A stretch of DNA of 64,000 bases. Source: Virgibacillus halotolerans. Lineage in GTDB: Bacteria > Bacillota > Bacilli > Bacillales > Amphibacillaceae. Shown here piece after piece: positions 45,055 to 53,079 of the stretch. Location of the stretch: the NCBI RefSeq assembly GCF_016908515.1, contig NZ_JAFBEA010000012.1, positions 62,001-126,000 on the forward strand, written 5' to 3'. Position 1 is the stretch's first letter; the number at the start of each line of letters is the position of its first letter. Made by a program: the position numbers and the translations under genes. Under the pieces are notes generated by a model. The model did no database searches and was not told the origin of the DNA. It was given only the letters and a program-made list of their open reading frames with translations.

Positions 45055-45400
45055 ACACAAAATCTATGAACTGCAACATAACATGTTGCTTCGGAAATAC
45101 ACTACGATTTCCGCGGGCTCGCGCTAAGCCTCCTCGCTCGCAAAGTGGAGAGATGGGGGCGACTAAAAACGTCCAGCTCATAGGCAGGCAAGCTAATTAC
45201 GGCCTTTGCGGTCAACGCTTGCAGACCTTTTGTCGAGGCCACAACGTCGGCATACCCCTTGCCGGGGCAAGGAGGCTGAGGCCGCCCTAAGGATGCGCAT
45301 CCGCCTGGAGCGATCCCATACGGCAGCAATAACACATGTCTTGGGAAATCGGCCAGCTGTTATATCACGGTTTCTATCAGGTGCGATAATTTAAAAGCGT
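45055..45400. repeat. GC-rich dispersed repeat, copy C
   Basis: A shortened or rearranged copy. ACACTACGATTTCCGCGGGC and CTCGCGCTAAGCCTCCTCGC from the left module run directly into CGACTAAAAACGTCC, CGGCATACCCCTTGCCGGGG and the TTTCTATCAGGTGCGATAAT right end. It fills most of the gap between pbpF and hmoB; ORFs in it are not supported. Confidence 0.75.
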
Positions 45401-45455
45401 AATGAATCAGAATTTGGGGTATGATGGAATTAGATAGCTATTGAAAGGGGAAATA

Positions 45456-45959
45456 ATGATGAAAGCTTTTATGACCAACGGCACCATTGATTTTTTAGAA
45501 AAACTAGTGGAAAAGCATCCCGAAATAAATTTCTTTTTAATGAATAGCACTGCAGGGGCTTTAGCTTATTATGAGAATAAGGATAAACAAGTATTCGCTT
45601 CTGGAAGGGAATATGAAGCACTCACCCAATCAGGGCAAATCACACAAGAGGGATTCGTTGTTATGAATAATATACCGGTTACAGATGACGACACGGCAGT
45701 ATTCGAAGATCGATTTAAGCAGCAGGAAAAAGCGGTCGATGGTGTTGAAGGATTTCAGGCTTTTCGATTATTAAAGCCTAAAAAAGGAAATAAATATGTC
45801 GTTTTCACCCAGTGGCGTTCTGAAAAAGACTTCGAAAACTGGAAAAACTCGGCACAATTCGCCAAGGCACATCAGAAACAAGCAACAAAGCCATCGGCAT
45901 ATCCTCCAAATAAACCGTTTGTCACAACTTATCATATGTACGATCCTGAAGCAGAGTAA
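45456..45959 (+). CDS. hmoB: Haem-degrading monooxygenase, HmoB-like (YhgC)
   Basis: A 167-residue protein with a C-terminal antibiotic-biosynthesis-monooxygenase (ABM) fold like IsdG/HmoB enzymes, which cleave haem and release iron. FVVMNNIPVTDDDTAVFEDRF near residue 70 and YVVFTQWRSEKDFENWKNS near 115-133 match HmoB; the SAQFAKAH stretch carries the candidate axial His. The N-terminal 60 residues form the extra HmoB domain. Start at the ATG pair after AAAGGGG. Divergent from the pbpF-hem genes, putting haem breakdown beside haem synthesis. Confidence 0.85.
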   Translation: MMKAFMTNGTIDFLEKLVEKHPEINFFLMNSTAGALAYYENKDKQVFASGREYEALTQSGQITQEGFVVMNNIPVTDDDTAVFEDRFKQQEKAVDGVEGFQAFRLLKPKKGNKYVVFTQWRSEKDFENWKNSAQFAKAHQKQATKPSAYPPNKPFVTTYHMYDPEAE

Positions 45960-45969
45960 ATATAAAGCA

Positions 45970-46240
45970 AGGCTGTTTTCTTATACTTTGTTGCTATTGA
46001 TATAAACTGCGACGCAAGAGTTGGTTGATTTCCGCTTCAGGCAGTCGCTTTCCGCGGCATTAACATTGCACAATACTAGCGACGGAAATATACGAAGACT
46101 CCTGCGGGAAAGCGAAGACGATGAGACCCCGCAGCAGTCTTTGCAAGGAGGCTCAGCGCGAGCCCGCGGAGAGCGTAGTGTATTTCCAAAGCGAAGATAA
46201 GTACTAACTCATTATGTCGCAGTTTCTATCTACTTTAAGA
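45970..46240. repeat. GC-rich dispersed repeat, copy D (inverted)
   Basis: The left module in reverse: GACTCCTGCGGGAAAGCGAA, GATGAGACCCCGCAG, CTCAGCGCGAGCCCGCGGAG and GTGTATTTCC, flanked by GATATAAACTGCGACG and TGTCGCAGTTTCTATC. It lies between hmoB and the thioredoxin-like gene. Confidence 0.78.
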
Positions 46241-46286
46241 CCCATTACTTAGAAAAAACAACATTCTTTTAGAGAATAGCCTAAAA

Positions 46287-46326
46287 CAAAAAGCTAACTG
46301 ATTATTAGCGACCAGTTAGCTTTTAT
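46287..46326 (-). terminator. Terminator of the Bdb gene pair
   Basis: AAAAGCTAACTG / CAGTTAGCTTTT, 12 bp, loop of about 12 nt; TTGTTTT follows on the minus strand. Confidence 0.82.
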
Positions 46327-46328
46327 GC

Positions 46329-46808
46329 TTATTTTAAGATATATTCATCAAAAAACGCTTCAAAATCCGCTTCTGTATGTTGACCAACGATGCGTCCAAC
46401 TTCTTTACCATCTTTATAATGAATAAGGGTTGGCGTAGATTCTATACCATACGGACCCCATTGATCTTCAAATTCTAACAGATTAAGCTTTTTCACCTCG
46501 ACATCCAAGTCTTCAGTCACTGGCATAAGGATTGGTGTTGTACGTTGACAATAAACACATTCCGGACTATAAAAATAGACCGTTACATCTTCTCCGTTAT
46601 CCAATTCCTCTTTTAATTCATCAGGCATAATCTGGTTTCCATAGAGTGGGTCATCCAGCTGATCAATCGTCGACTGCTCCAGCTTCTTATCCCCATACGG
46701 ATTATCATTATTGTTTACTGCTTGATTGTTTTTATAATCAATGACGAAATATAAACCAGCAAATAAAATGACAATGACGCCAATAAAAATAATCAATTTC
46801 TTTTTCAT
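46329..46808 (-). CDS. Membrane-anchored thioredoxin-like protein
   Basis: A 159-residue protein with an N-terminal membrane anchor (residues 5-23) and an extracytoplasmic thioredoxin domain. Redox motif CVYC near residue 88 in FYSPECVYCQ and the cis-Pro in STPTL near residue 128. Placed 3 nt after a BdbC/DsbB-type gene, it is the likely thiol-disulfide oxidoreductase partner that BdbC reoxidises (functionally like BdbA or BdbD). Confidence 0.85.
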   Translation of the reverse strand: MKKKLIIFIGVIVILFAGLYFVIDYKNNQAVNNNDNPYGDKKLEQSTIDQLDDPLYGNQIMPDELKEELDNGEDVTVYFYSPECVYCQRTTPILMPVTEDLDVEVKKLNLLEFEDQWGPYGIESTPTLIHYKDGKEVGRIVGQHTEADFEAFFDEYILK

Positions 46809-46811
46809 CGC

Positions 46812-47246
46812 TTAGTTTCTCCTTTGTTGTTTAAGTAAAATAAGGTGTAGGACAAAGATAACAATAAAAGCTACTCCTGCCATAAATGGGATCGTAATAA
46901 ACCCGAAGTAATTCACATAAGTAACATTACATGGAACAAGTCCACAAGCACCGCCCGCTTCTGCTAACGCAGGCAATTTCTGTATCAAATAATGATAAAT
47001 GGAAACAAACATACCTATCCCACTTAATATTAAACCTGGTAACGCAATTGATAAATCTTTTTTTATTAATGCAACCCCATAGATAATCACAAGCGGATAC
47101 ATCAAGATACGCTGCACCCAGCATAATTCGCAAGGCGTATATCCCATCACTTCAGAAAAAAACAAACTCCCTGCCAAAGCAATAAATGCCTGTCCCCATA
47201 GGAGCAACAATAGGTTTTCATTTACTTTCGCCTTTTCTTTTGTCAT
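46812..47246 (-). CDS. bdbC: Disulfide bond formation protein BdbC (DsbB family)
   Basis: A 144-residue quinone-linked membrane oxidase with four hydrophobic segments. The CELCWVQRILMYPLV motif (Cys-X-X-Cys near residue 38) and the second Cys pair in ACGLVPC near residue 100 are the DsbB redox centres. The start at 47246 is supported by a nearby AGAGAGG site; the GTG- or ATG-initiated extension upstream adds 14 basic residues of doubtful value. Forms a pair with the thioredoxin-like gene. Confidence 0.9.
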   Translation of the reverse strand: MTKEKAKVNENLLLLLWGQAFIALAGSLFFSEVMGYTPCELCWVQRILMYPLVIIYGVALIKKDLSIALPGLILSGIGMFVSIYHYLIQKLPALAEAGGACGLVPCNVTYVNYFGFITIPFMAGVAFIVIFVLHLILLKQQRRN

Positions 47247-47362
47247 AAATGTTTTCCTCTCTCTTAAACGTATAGTTGTATTATACAAATCACAAGGGTA
47301 AAAAACAAAGGGGTTGCCTGAAATTCCTTTTTTAAATTGACAACTTTATGAACAACCAATCG

Positions 47363-47992
47363 TTATTTCAACAATTGATTTCGGTGAACATAGACTGCTG
47401 CTTGTGTACGATCCTGTACATCCAACTTCGATAAAACATTACTCACATGCGTTTTCACCGTCTTAATTCCAATATAAAGCTTGCCACTGATCTCCTGATT
47501 CGACATGCCATTGCCAATACATAACAGCACTTCCCTTTCGCGACCTGTTAACGCATCATGGGGCTTCTTTGACTCGGAACGGAAATTGGACATCATTTTC
47601 CCGGCTACTTTCGGTTCGATCACATTTTCACCGCTTACAGCCTTTTTAATCACACGCACGATATCTTCACCCGAAGATGTCTTCAAGATATAGCTAAATG
47701 CGCCTGCTTCAATGGCAGGAAAAATCTGCTCGTCATCATAATAGCTTGTTAGAATAATAATTTTGCACGTAGGAAATTGTTGCATCACTTGCGCTGTGGC
47801 CTCAATTCCTGTACCATCTTCCATCATTAAATCCATTAAAACAACATCCGGTCTTTCTTGTAAAATTAATGCGATCCCCTTATTTCCACTAGACGCCTGA
47901 CCGACTACTTCAATCGTATCATCCGTTTGTAAATACGCAATGATCCCTTTACGAACAATTTCGTGATCGTCAACTACAACAACCTTAACCAT
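47363..47992 (-). CDS. liaR: LiaR/VraR-family response regulator
   Basis: NarL-type regulator (209 aa): receiver domain with phospho-acceptor Asp in VLMDLMMEDG near residue 54 and Lys near 104, and a LuxR-type HTH (LTGREREVLLCIGNGMSNQEI near 145-165). In Bacillus and Staphylococcus this protein activates genes in response to lipid II-targeting antibiotics. Last gene of liaF-liaS-liaR, 15 nt after liaS. Confidence 0.93.
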   Translation of the reverse strand: MVKVVVVDDHEIVRKGIIAYLQTDDTIEVVGQASSGNKGIALILQERPDVVLMDLMMEDGTGIEATAQVMQQFPTCKIIILTSYYDDEQIFPAIEAGAFSYILKTSSGEDIVRVIKKAVSGENVIEPKVAGKMMSNFRSESKKPHDALTGREREVLLCIGNGMSNQEISGKLYIGIKTVKTHVSNVLSKLDVQDRTQAAVYVHRNQLLK

Positions 47993-48007
47993 CTTACACC
48001 AGCCCCC

Positions 48008-49045
48008 TCAACATGGTATTCGTATATCAATATATGTACCTTCATTCACATTGGATTTTACGGTAAATGTTCCTCCTAATTCTTCGCTGCGCTCGCGCAT
48101 TGTCTTTAAACCATAGGACGCTTTTCGATCAGAATAATGATCGATATCGAATCCTTTACCATTATCCCGAATATGAACAAATAATTCTGTTTCCCGTTTG
48201 GACAGATTCACCGTTACTTCTGTCGCCGCTGCATGCCTTAGAATATTCGTAAGCGATTCCTGAACAATGCGGAAAATGTGCTCCTCGATCGTTTCAGACA
48301 GTGATAAATCGTCAGGTACACGTACATGAAAACTAATCTGGCTTTTCTGCTTGAGTTCGTTAATTAATTTATGGATCCCGGTTGGTAAGGAGTCACCAGA
48401 CAAATGAACAGGTCTTAAATGCAACAAAAGGGCACGCATTTCCGTTTGTGATTGCAGAGCCGCCTTTGCAACATCCTTCATTTGCTCCTTTGCCGTTTCT
48501 GGATCTTTTTCCAGTTGCTTCACTGCTGCTTCAGACATCATCGTTAAGGCAAACAACTGTTGACTAACGGCATCATGTAAGTCCCTTGCTAATCGCTGCC
48601 GTTCCTCCATCACTGCAGACTTATGAGCGGATTTGGCAAATTCTGATTTTTCATCCGCCATTCGCTGTAATGATTTCACCTGGTTTTGCAGTTTTTCGCC
48701 TAAATGATTCAATTCACTAGCAATCCTTGAAAACTCACTATCTTGATTAATATGCATGCTTGATTCATAATTACCATTTGCAAATTGTGTAATCAGCACA
48801 GAAATAGAATCTAATGTTACTTTAATCGAATCACTTGATTTAAATCCCGCATAAAAAGAAATGATAATGCCTAATAACACATAAAGTAAGATAAATACAA
48901 ATATACTTGTTTCATTTAACCAGTCCGGGTTGATCAGCACATGGATGGTTAATAGCACCGATAACAGCGTAACAGTTGTAATAAACATCGCATACAAATG
49001 GGAACGGATATAACGAAAACGAATGCTATTGAAGCGCTTTATCAT
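48008..49045 (-). CDS. liaS: LiaS/VraS-family sensor histidine kinase
   Basis: A 345-residue kinase with two N-terminal transmembrane helices separated by a very short external loop, a HAMP-like linker, the HisKA_3 box RQRLARDLHDAVSQQ (phospho-His near residue 157) and an HATPase domain with the N box around residue 265 and DNGKGFD near 300. The short external loop marks the intramembrane-sensing LiaS class. 12 nt after liaF. Confidence 0.93.
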   Translation of the reverse strand: MIKRFNSIRFRYIRSHLYAMFITTVTLLSVLLTIHVLINPDWLNETSIFVFILLYVLLGIIISFYAGFKSSDSIKVTLDSISVLITQFANGNYESSMHINQDSEFSRIASELNHLGEKLQNQVKSLQRMADEKSEFAKSAHKSAVMEERQRLARDLHDAVSQQLFALTMMSEAAVKQLEKDPETAKEQMKDVAKAALQSQTEMRALLLHLRPVHLSGDSLPTGIHKLINELKQKSQISFHVRVPDDLSLSETIEEHIFRIVQESLTNILRHAAATEVTVNLSKRETELFVHIRDNGKGFDIDHYSDRKASYGLKTMRERSEELGGTFTVKSNVNEGTYIDIRIPC

Positions 49046-49057
49046 TGCCCACCCTCC

Positions 49058-49816
49058 TCACACATGATCTATTCGAACAGATCCCGCTTTTAATTTTAAT
49101 GTAAAATTAATTTTTTGAACTGCTTCATCATAATGATCGGATTGATAAGCGATCGTCCGATTGATCCCGTCCATCTTCTGACCAAAAATGTTAATATCCC
49201 CCGCTACTACTGAGGCATTCACGCAAAACGCAACATTTTCCGGCATTAAAATTCGCACATCTCCTGCAAGTGCACTAATTGTGATTGGTGTTTCTTTCTC
49301 TGGTATAAAGGCTTTGGAGAAATCAAAATAAAAATCCCCAGCCATATTCGATAAGTTCAACGGTTCTACTTTCCAATTTGGTCTATTGTATTCAATATCC
49401 CCAACAAAAGAAAACGCCTTTTTATTATAACCCTTCTTATAGTTGCCCCTCTTACCTGTATCAACGAAAACTTTTCCATTTCCATTAGAATGACGAATAA
49501 ATGAGAAGCCAAAATAAATAATCAATAATGGCCATAATTTAAAAACATCTTTAAAAACAAAGGCAATGACATCAAAACGGTCCAGTATTAAAAGCCCGCC
49601 AAAAATGAAGAAGAAAGATCCGAAAATCCAGCTTCCCCCTTTAAACCTAATCCTATCTATCATCCATTTAAGCCCAGCAACCATAAATAGAACTGGATAA
49701 ATGTAAAGCCAGCCGTTTTTTACATTAAATGTTGCAATCCCAAGGTTATCTAATACAAGAATAACCCCCACAGCGATAATAATCGTCGCCACTATATATT
49801 GAAAAAGTCTACCCAT
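49058..49816 (-). CDS. liaF: LiaF, negative regulator of LiaSR
   Basis: A 252-residue protein with four N-terminal hydrophobic helices (about 5-105) and a cytosolic/peripheral C-terminal LiaF domain (NLSNMAGDFYFDFSKAF near 150, then AGDVRILMPENV). LiaF holds LiaS off in the absence of envelope stress. ATG at 49816 has AGCAGGTG upstream. No LiaIH or LiaG homologues are in the window, so the arrangement is like vraTSR or liaFSR of other Firmicutes rather than the six-gene B. subtilis operon. Confidence 0.9.
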   Translation of the reverse strand: MGRLFQYIVATIIIAVGVILVLDNLGIATFNVKNGWLYIYPVLFMVAGLKWMIDRIRFKGGSWIFGSFFFIFGGLLILDRFDVIAFVFKDVFKLWPLLIIYFGFSFIRHSNGNGKVFVDTGKRGNYKKGYNKKAFSFVGDIEYNRPNWKVEPLNLSNMAGDFYFDFSKAFIPEKETPITISALAGDVRILMPENVAFCVNASVVAGDINIFGQKMDGINRTIAYQSDHYDEAVQKINFTLKLKAGSVRIDHV

Positions 49817-49923
49817 TTGCTTCACCTGCTTTATCTCTTTTTGGGCTGCTTGTTCCCACTACCTCTATCATAGTTATTATTTCCCCAGAATAAAACCACC
49901 CTCCGATTGCTTTTGTCTCCGTC

Positions 49924-50565
49924 TTAGGTCTGAGACCGTCGCTTTTGAATCGTTCCATACAATGATAGCAATCCAATCAGGCACACAAACCCAAGGAAAA
50001 AACCGGTCATAACATCGGTTAAATAATGAACATTAATAAAGAAGCGGCTCAAACCAATTAAAAAAACGAGCATAGCGAAAAATAGCTGAACGCAGAAAAT
50101 TGCTTTTGTCGAACGTATTTTCTTCGTAATAAAGTAAGCCAGCAGCCCATAACAAACCATCGATATCATCGCATGTCCCGAAGGAAAGCTGTGCCCTTCC
50201 GCATTGGCTGCTACAGAAATACTCGGGCGCTCTCTTGCTACCAAATTCTTAATTACAGTATTGAGTAAATGACTCGTCAGTGTACCGCCCGCGAAAATGA
50301 TTGCTGGTACATAGTCACGTAACATCCACCAAATCACAAAAGTCATAACAAAAATAAATGGCACCAAAAAAGATGTTGAGCCCAACTCCGTCATTCCACG
50401 AAGAAATGTGTAAACATAGGTGTCATCAAATCGCTCAACAAGTGCGCGTGTCCATTGATCAACATAAGGGAGTTTCCCATTCATAATTTCTACAATCCAA
50501 GTCCCTATGACTAATAATATCCATATAATTAAAACAATACTAACTGTATTACGTTTACCTAACAT
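49924..50565 (-). CDS. PAP2-family membrane phosphatase
   Basis: A 213-residue protein with about six hydrophobic helices and the three PAP2 phosphatase motifs: KNLVARERP (about residue 95), SFPSGHAM (about 125) and SRFFINVHYLTD (about 175). Family members dephosphorylate phosphatidic acid, PGP or undecaprenyl diphosphate. It lies 107 nt upstream of liaF on the same strand and could be in the same transcript, which would link it to envelope stress. Confidence 0.88.
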   Translation of the reverse strand: MLGKRNTVSIVLIIWILLVIGTWIVEIMNGKLPYVDQWTRALVERFDDTYVYTFLRGMTELGSTSFLVPFIFVMTFVIWWMLRDYVPAIIFAGGTLTSHLLNTVIKNLVARERPSISVAANAEGHSFPSGHAMISMVCYGLLAYFITKKIRSTKAIFCVQLFFAMLVFLIGLSRFFINVHYLTDVMTGFFLGFVCLIGLLSLYGTIQKRRSQT

Positions 50566-50678
50566 TGCACGACCTCCTCGCTTTTTCCATCATACCTTAA
50601 TTTAAGTTTTAAAAAAACTAGATAGGGTATTGTATATATGTGAATCAAATAAATTAAATTTTAAAAAGGTAGGGATTA

Positions 50679-51131
50679 ATGATGGCAAAAGAAGTGAAAC
50701 GAATGGATATACAAAAATTAATTAATGGACTAAATGACGATTTATCTCATGAGTATGGTGCTGTTGTTCAATATACCTACAGTGCTGCAGTAGTAACCGG
50801 ATTGTTTCGTTCCGCATTAAAACCATTCTTTGAATCGGAAATCTCGGACGAGCAGGGACATGCCCTTTATTTATCCGAAAAGATCAAATCACTCGGTGGT
50901 ATACCAACAACAAAAGTAGCTGAAGTTCCCCAACCAACAGAAGTGAAAGGCTTATTGGAGGCGGCACTTCAATCCGAGAAAGATACGATTAAACGTTATG
51001 AAGAACGTATCGACCAGGCAAAAGAACTTAATCTCATAGAGTTGGTTGTCAAATTGGAAGATGTCCTATCTGATGAAACGCATCATAAAGAAGAAATTGA
51101 ACGCTTATTAGAAGATCACCGCTTATCCTAA
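50679..51131 (+). CDS. Ferritin-like (bacterioferritin/Dps-type) protein
   Basis: A 150-residue four-helix-bundle protein. Metal-ligand positions are visible as E26 in LSHEYGAVVQY, ESEISDEQGH near 58-67, EKDTIKRYEER near 100 and DETHHKEE near 138. Likely iron storage or peroxide detoxification; an exact subfamily cannot be given. Ribosome site AAGGTAGGG. Divergent from the PAP2 gene. Confidence 0.78.
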   Translation: MMAKEVKRMDIQKLINGLNDDLSHEYGAVVQYTYSAAVVTGLFRSALKPFFESEISDEQGHALYLSEKIKSLGGIPTTKVAEVPQPTEVKGLLEAALQSEKDTIKRYEERIDQAKELNLIELVVKLEDVLSDETHHKEEIERLLEDHRLS

Positions 51132-51149
51132 TTAAACAGCTCTAAAAAG

Positions 51150-51183
51150 TAACTGTCCCTTCTACATCGGGACAGTTTTTTGT
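51150..51183 (+). terminator. Terminator of the ferritin-like gene
   Basis: AACTGTCCC / GGGACAGTT, loop of about 9 nt, then six T. Confidence 0.9.
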
Positions 51184-51199
51184 CTTGTAACTCAACTTT

Positions 51200-51695
51200 C
51201 GCACCAGTTTCTTAGTCGGCCGCAGCCCGTATACACTACGCTTTCCGCGGGCGGCTGTTGAGCCTCCTTGTGCTAACGCACTGCGGGGTCTCACCGATGC
51301 CTTTCCTCCCGCTGGAGTCTTCGTGTATACGGACTGCTAAGTATAGCGTTTGCCAATAAAAGTGTGCTTTAGCTGGATGAAATGACAAAGTACCTTCCCG
51401 TAAATAGCATTACCAGTCCGAGTGAGAGGAGGGCGGTGACTCCAGCAGGAACAAAGGTTTTCGGTGGGACGAGTAATCGCAGTCCCAGCACGTGTCCGAA
51501 GCCCTCCGAGAGTGGGTATGAAGGTCGACTAAAACCGCCCTTTGCGGGCAACGTCGATATACCCCTTGCCGGGGCACCCGCGGAAAGCCTCCGCCCGGAT
51601 CGATCCCGACGGCGAAATAACACACCTCTTGGGAAATCAACATGCTTTTATGTCGCAGTTTATATAAATGCGATAATAAAAGGCGACAAAATTAA
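51200..51695. repeat. GC-rich dispersed repeat, copy E
   Basis: Left module ACACTACGCTTTCCGCGGGC .. TGCGGGGTCTCACCG .. CGCTGGAGTC (about 51230-51330), a 90-nt spacer, then the right module GGCGGTGACTCCAGC .. GGTGGGACGAG .. CTAAAACCGCCCTTTGCGGG .. CCCCTTGCCGGGGC and the GTCGCAGTTTATATAAATGC end. Accounts for the 700-nt gap before the M20 gene. ORFs in it are not supported. Confidence 0.78.
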
Positions 51696-51840
51696 CGAAA
51701 AGGCTCTATCAAGCCTGATTTGTCAATTTTACTCTGCGAAAGCTGAGCTTGTAAGATAAACTTTTATAAATCATGTTTTTCCCTTTTTTTGATTAGGAAT
51801 GTTATAATAGTCTAAATTATGGATAAGGGAGAAGTTTATT

Positions 51841-53010
51841 TTGCTAAAAGAAATACAAGAATCAATTGACGCGTTGTATCCAGAAATGGTAGAGATACGC
51901 AGATACTTACATCAACATCCGGAGCTTTCGTTTCAGGAAACAGAAACGGCAAAGTATATTGCTGATTATTACGAAAAGCTCGGCATCCCTTATGAGACTA
52001 ATGTAGGCGGAAACGGTGTTATCGCAACACTAAAAGGTGAAAAACCGGGAAAGACGATTGCTTTACGTGCCGATTTCGATGCACTGCCAATCCAGGAGGA
52101 AAATGATGTCCCCTATAAATCACAGGTAGATGGTGTAATGCACGCTTGTGGACATGATGGCCATACGTCAACACTACTTACCCTAGCAAAGGTCATGAAG
52201 GGCTATCAGAAGGAGCTACCAGGAACGATTGTCTTCCTGCATCAGCATGCCGAGGAATACGCACCAGGTGGCGCAAAACCGATTATAGAGTCAGGCGCGC
52301 TTGATCACGTTGACGCTGTATTTGGAACCCATTTATGGGCTACAACGCCATTAGGTGTGTTGCAAACGTCGAAAGATGCGTTCATGGCCGGTGCCGACCG
52401 ATTTGAAATTACAATCCAAGGTCAAGGCGGTCATGGTGGGTATCCACACGAAACAAAAGATGCGATCGTGATTGGCTCACAGGTTGTTGCACAGCTTCAG
52501 CAAATCGTCAGCAGACGTTTGAATCCTTCAGACACTGCCGTTGTAACGGTTGGCAAGTTTCAGGCTGGTAACACCTTTAATATTATTGCTGACCAAGCAA
52601 CCTTGATCGGTACGGTCCGTTATTTTGACCCTAACGTACAGGAAAAAGTCATTCAGGAAATTGAAAAAATCGTTAAAGGGGTATGCGATACAGATGATGC
52701 CACTTATACATTTGACTATTTTAAAGGCTATCCGCCATTAATTAACCGAGAAAACGAAGCGAAAATCGTACTTGAAGCAAGTAAAAACGTGAAGGAAATC
52801 CATAAAAGCGAGGAAATCATTCCCGTAATGGGCGGTGAGGATTTTGCTTACTATACAATCGAAAAACCTGGTGCTTACTTTTTCACCGGTGCGAATAAGG
52901 CTGGGAACCCGTATCCACATCATCATCCAAAATTCGATATTGATGAACGTGCATTGCCAATTGCCGCCAAAACATTAATTGAAGCTTATTTTGGCTATCA
53001 AAAGCAATAA
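51841..53010 (+). CDS. yhaA: M20-family amidohydrolase (YhaA-like)
   Basis: A 389-residue two-zinc peptidase of the M20D group (N-acyl amino acid / hippurate-type amidohydrolases). Metal and catalytic residues: HACGHDGHTS near residue 101, HAEEYAPGG near 137, GTHLW near 161, dimerisation-domain GQGGHGGYPH near 197, and the last ligand in HHHPKFDIDE near 363. It starts at TTG, 6-8 nt after AAGGGAG. Natural substrate unknown. In B. subtilis yhaA is beside ecsABC, as here apart from the katE insertion. Confidence 0.88.
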   Translation: MLKEIQESIDALYPEMVEIRRYLHQHPELSFQETETAKYIADYYEKLGIPYETNVGGNGVIATLKGEKPGKTIALRADFDALPIQEENDVPYKSQVDGVMHACGHDGHTSTLLTLAKVMKGYQKELPGTIVFLHQHAEEYAPGGAKPIIESGALDHVDAVFGTHLWATTPLGVLQTSKDAFMAGADRFEITIQGQGGHGGYPHETKDAIVIGSQVVAQLQQIVSRRLNPSDTAVVTVGKFQAGNTFNIIADQATLIGTVRYFDPNVQEKVIQEIEKIVKGVCDTDDATYTFDYFKGYPPLINRENEAKIVLEASKNVKEIHKSEEIIPVMGGEDFAYYTIEKPGAYFFTGANKAGNPYPHHHPKFDIDERALPIAAKTLIEAYFGYQKQ

Positions 53011-53017
53011 ACCTCAT

Positions 53018-53057
53018 AAAAAAAGATCCTTAAATAAAAGTTTAAGGATCTTTTTCT
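53018..53057. terminator. Bidirectional terminator, M20 gene / katE
   Basis: AAAAAGATCCTTAAA / TTTAAGGATCTTTTT, 15 bp, loop of 6 nt, serving both convergent genes. Confidence 0.92.
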
Positions 53058-53079
53058 AGTTACATCTAGTTTATTTTAG

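Noticed and set aside
45066-45394. ORFs of 62-77 aa on both strands
   Set aside because: Inside GC-rich repeat copy C.
51369-51759. ORFs of 77-125 aa on both strands
   Set aside because: Inside GC-rich repeat copy E.
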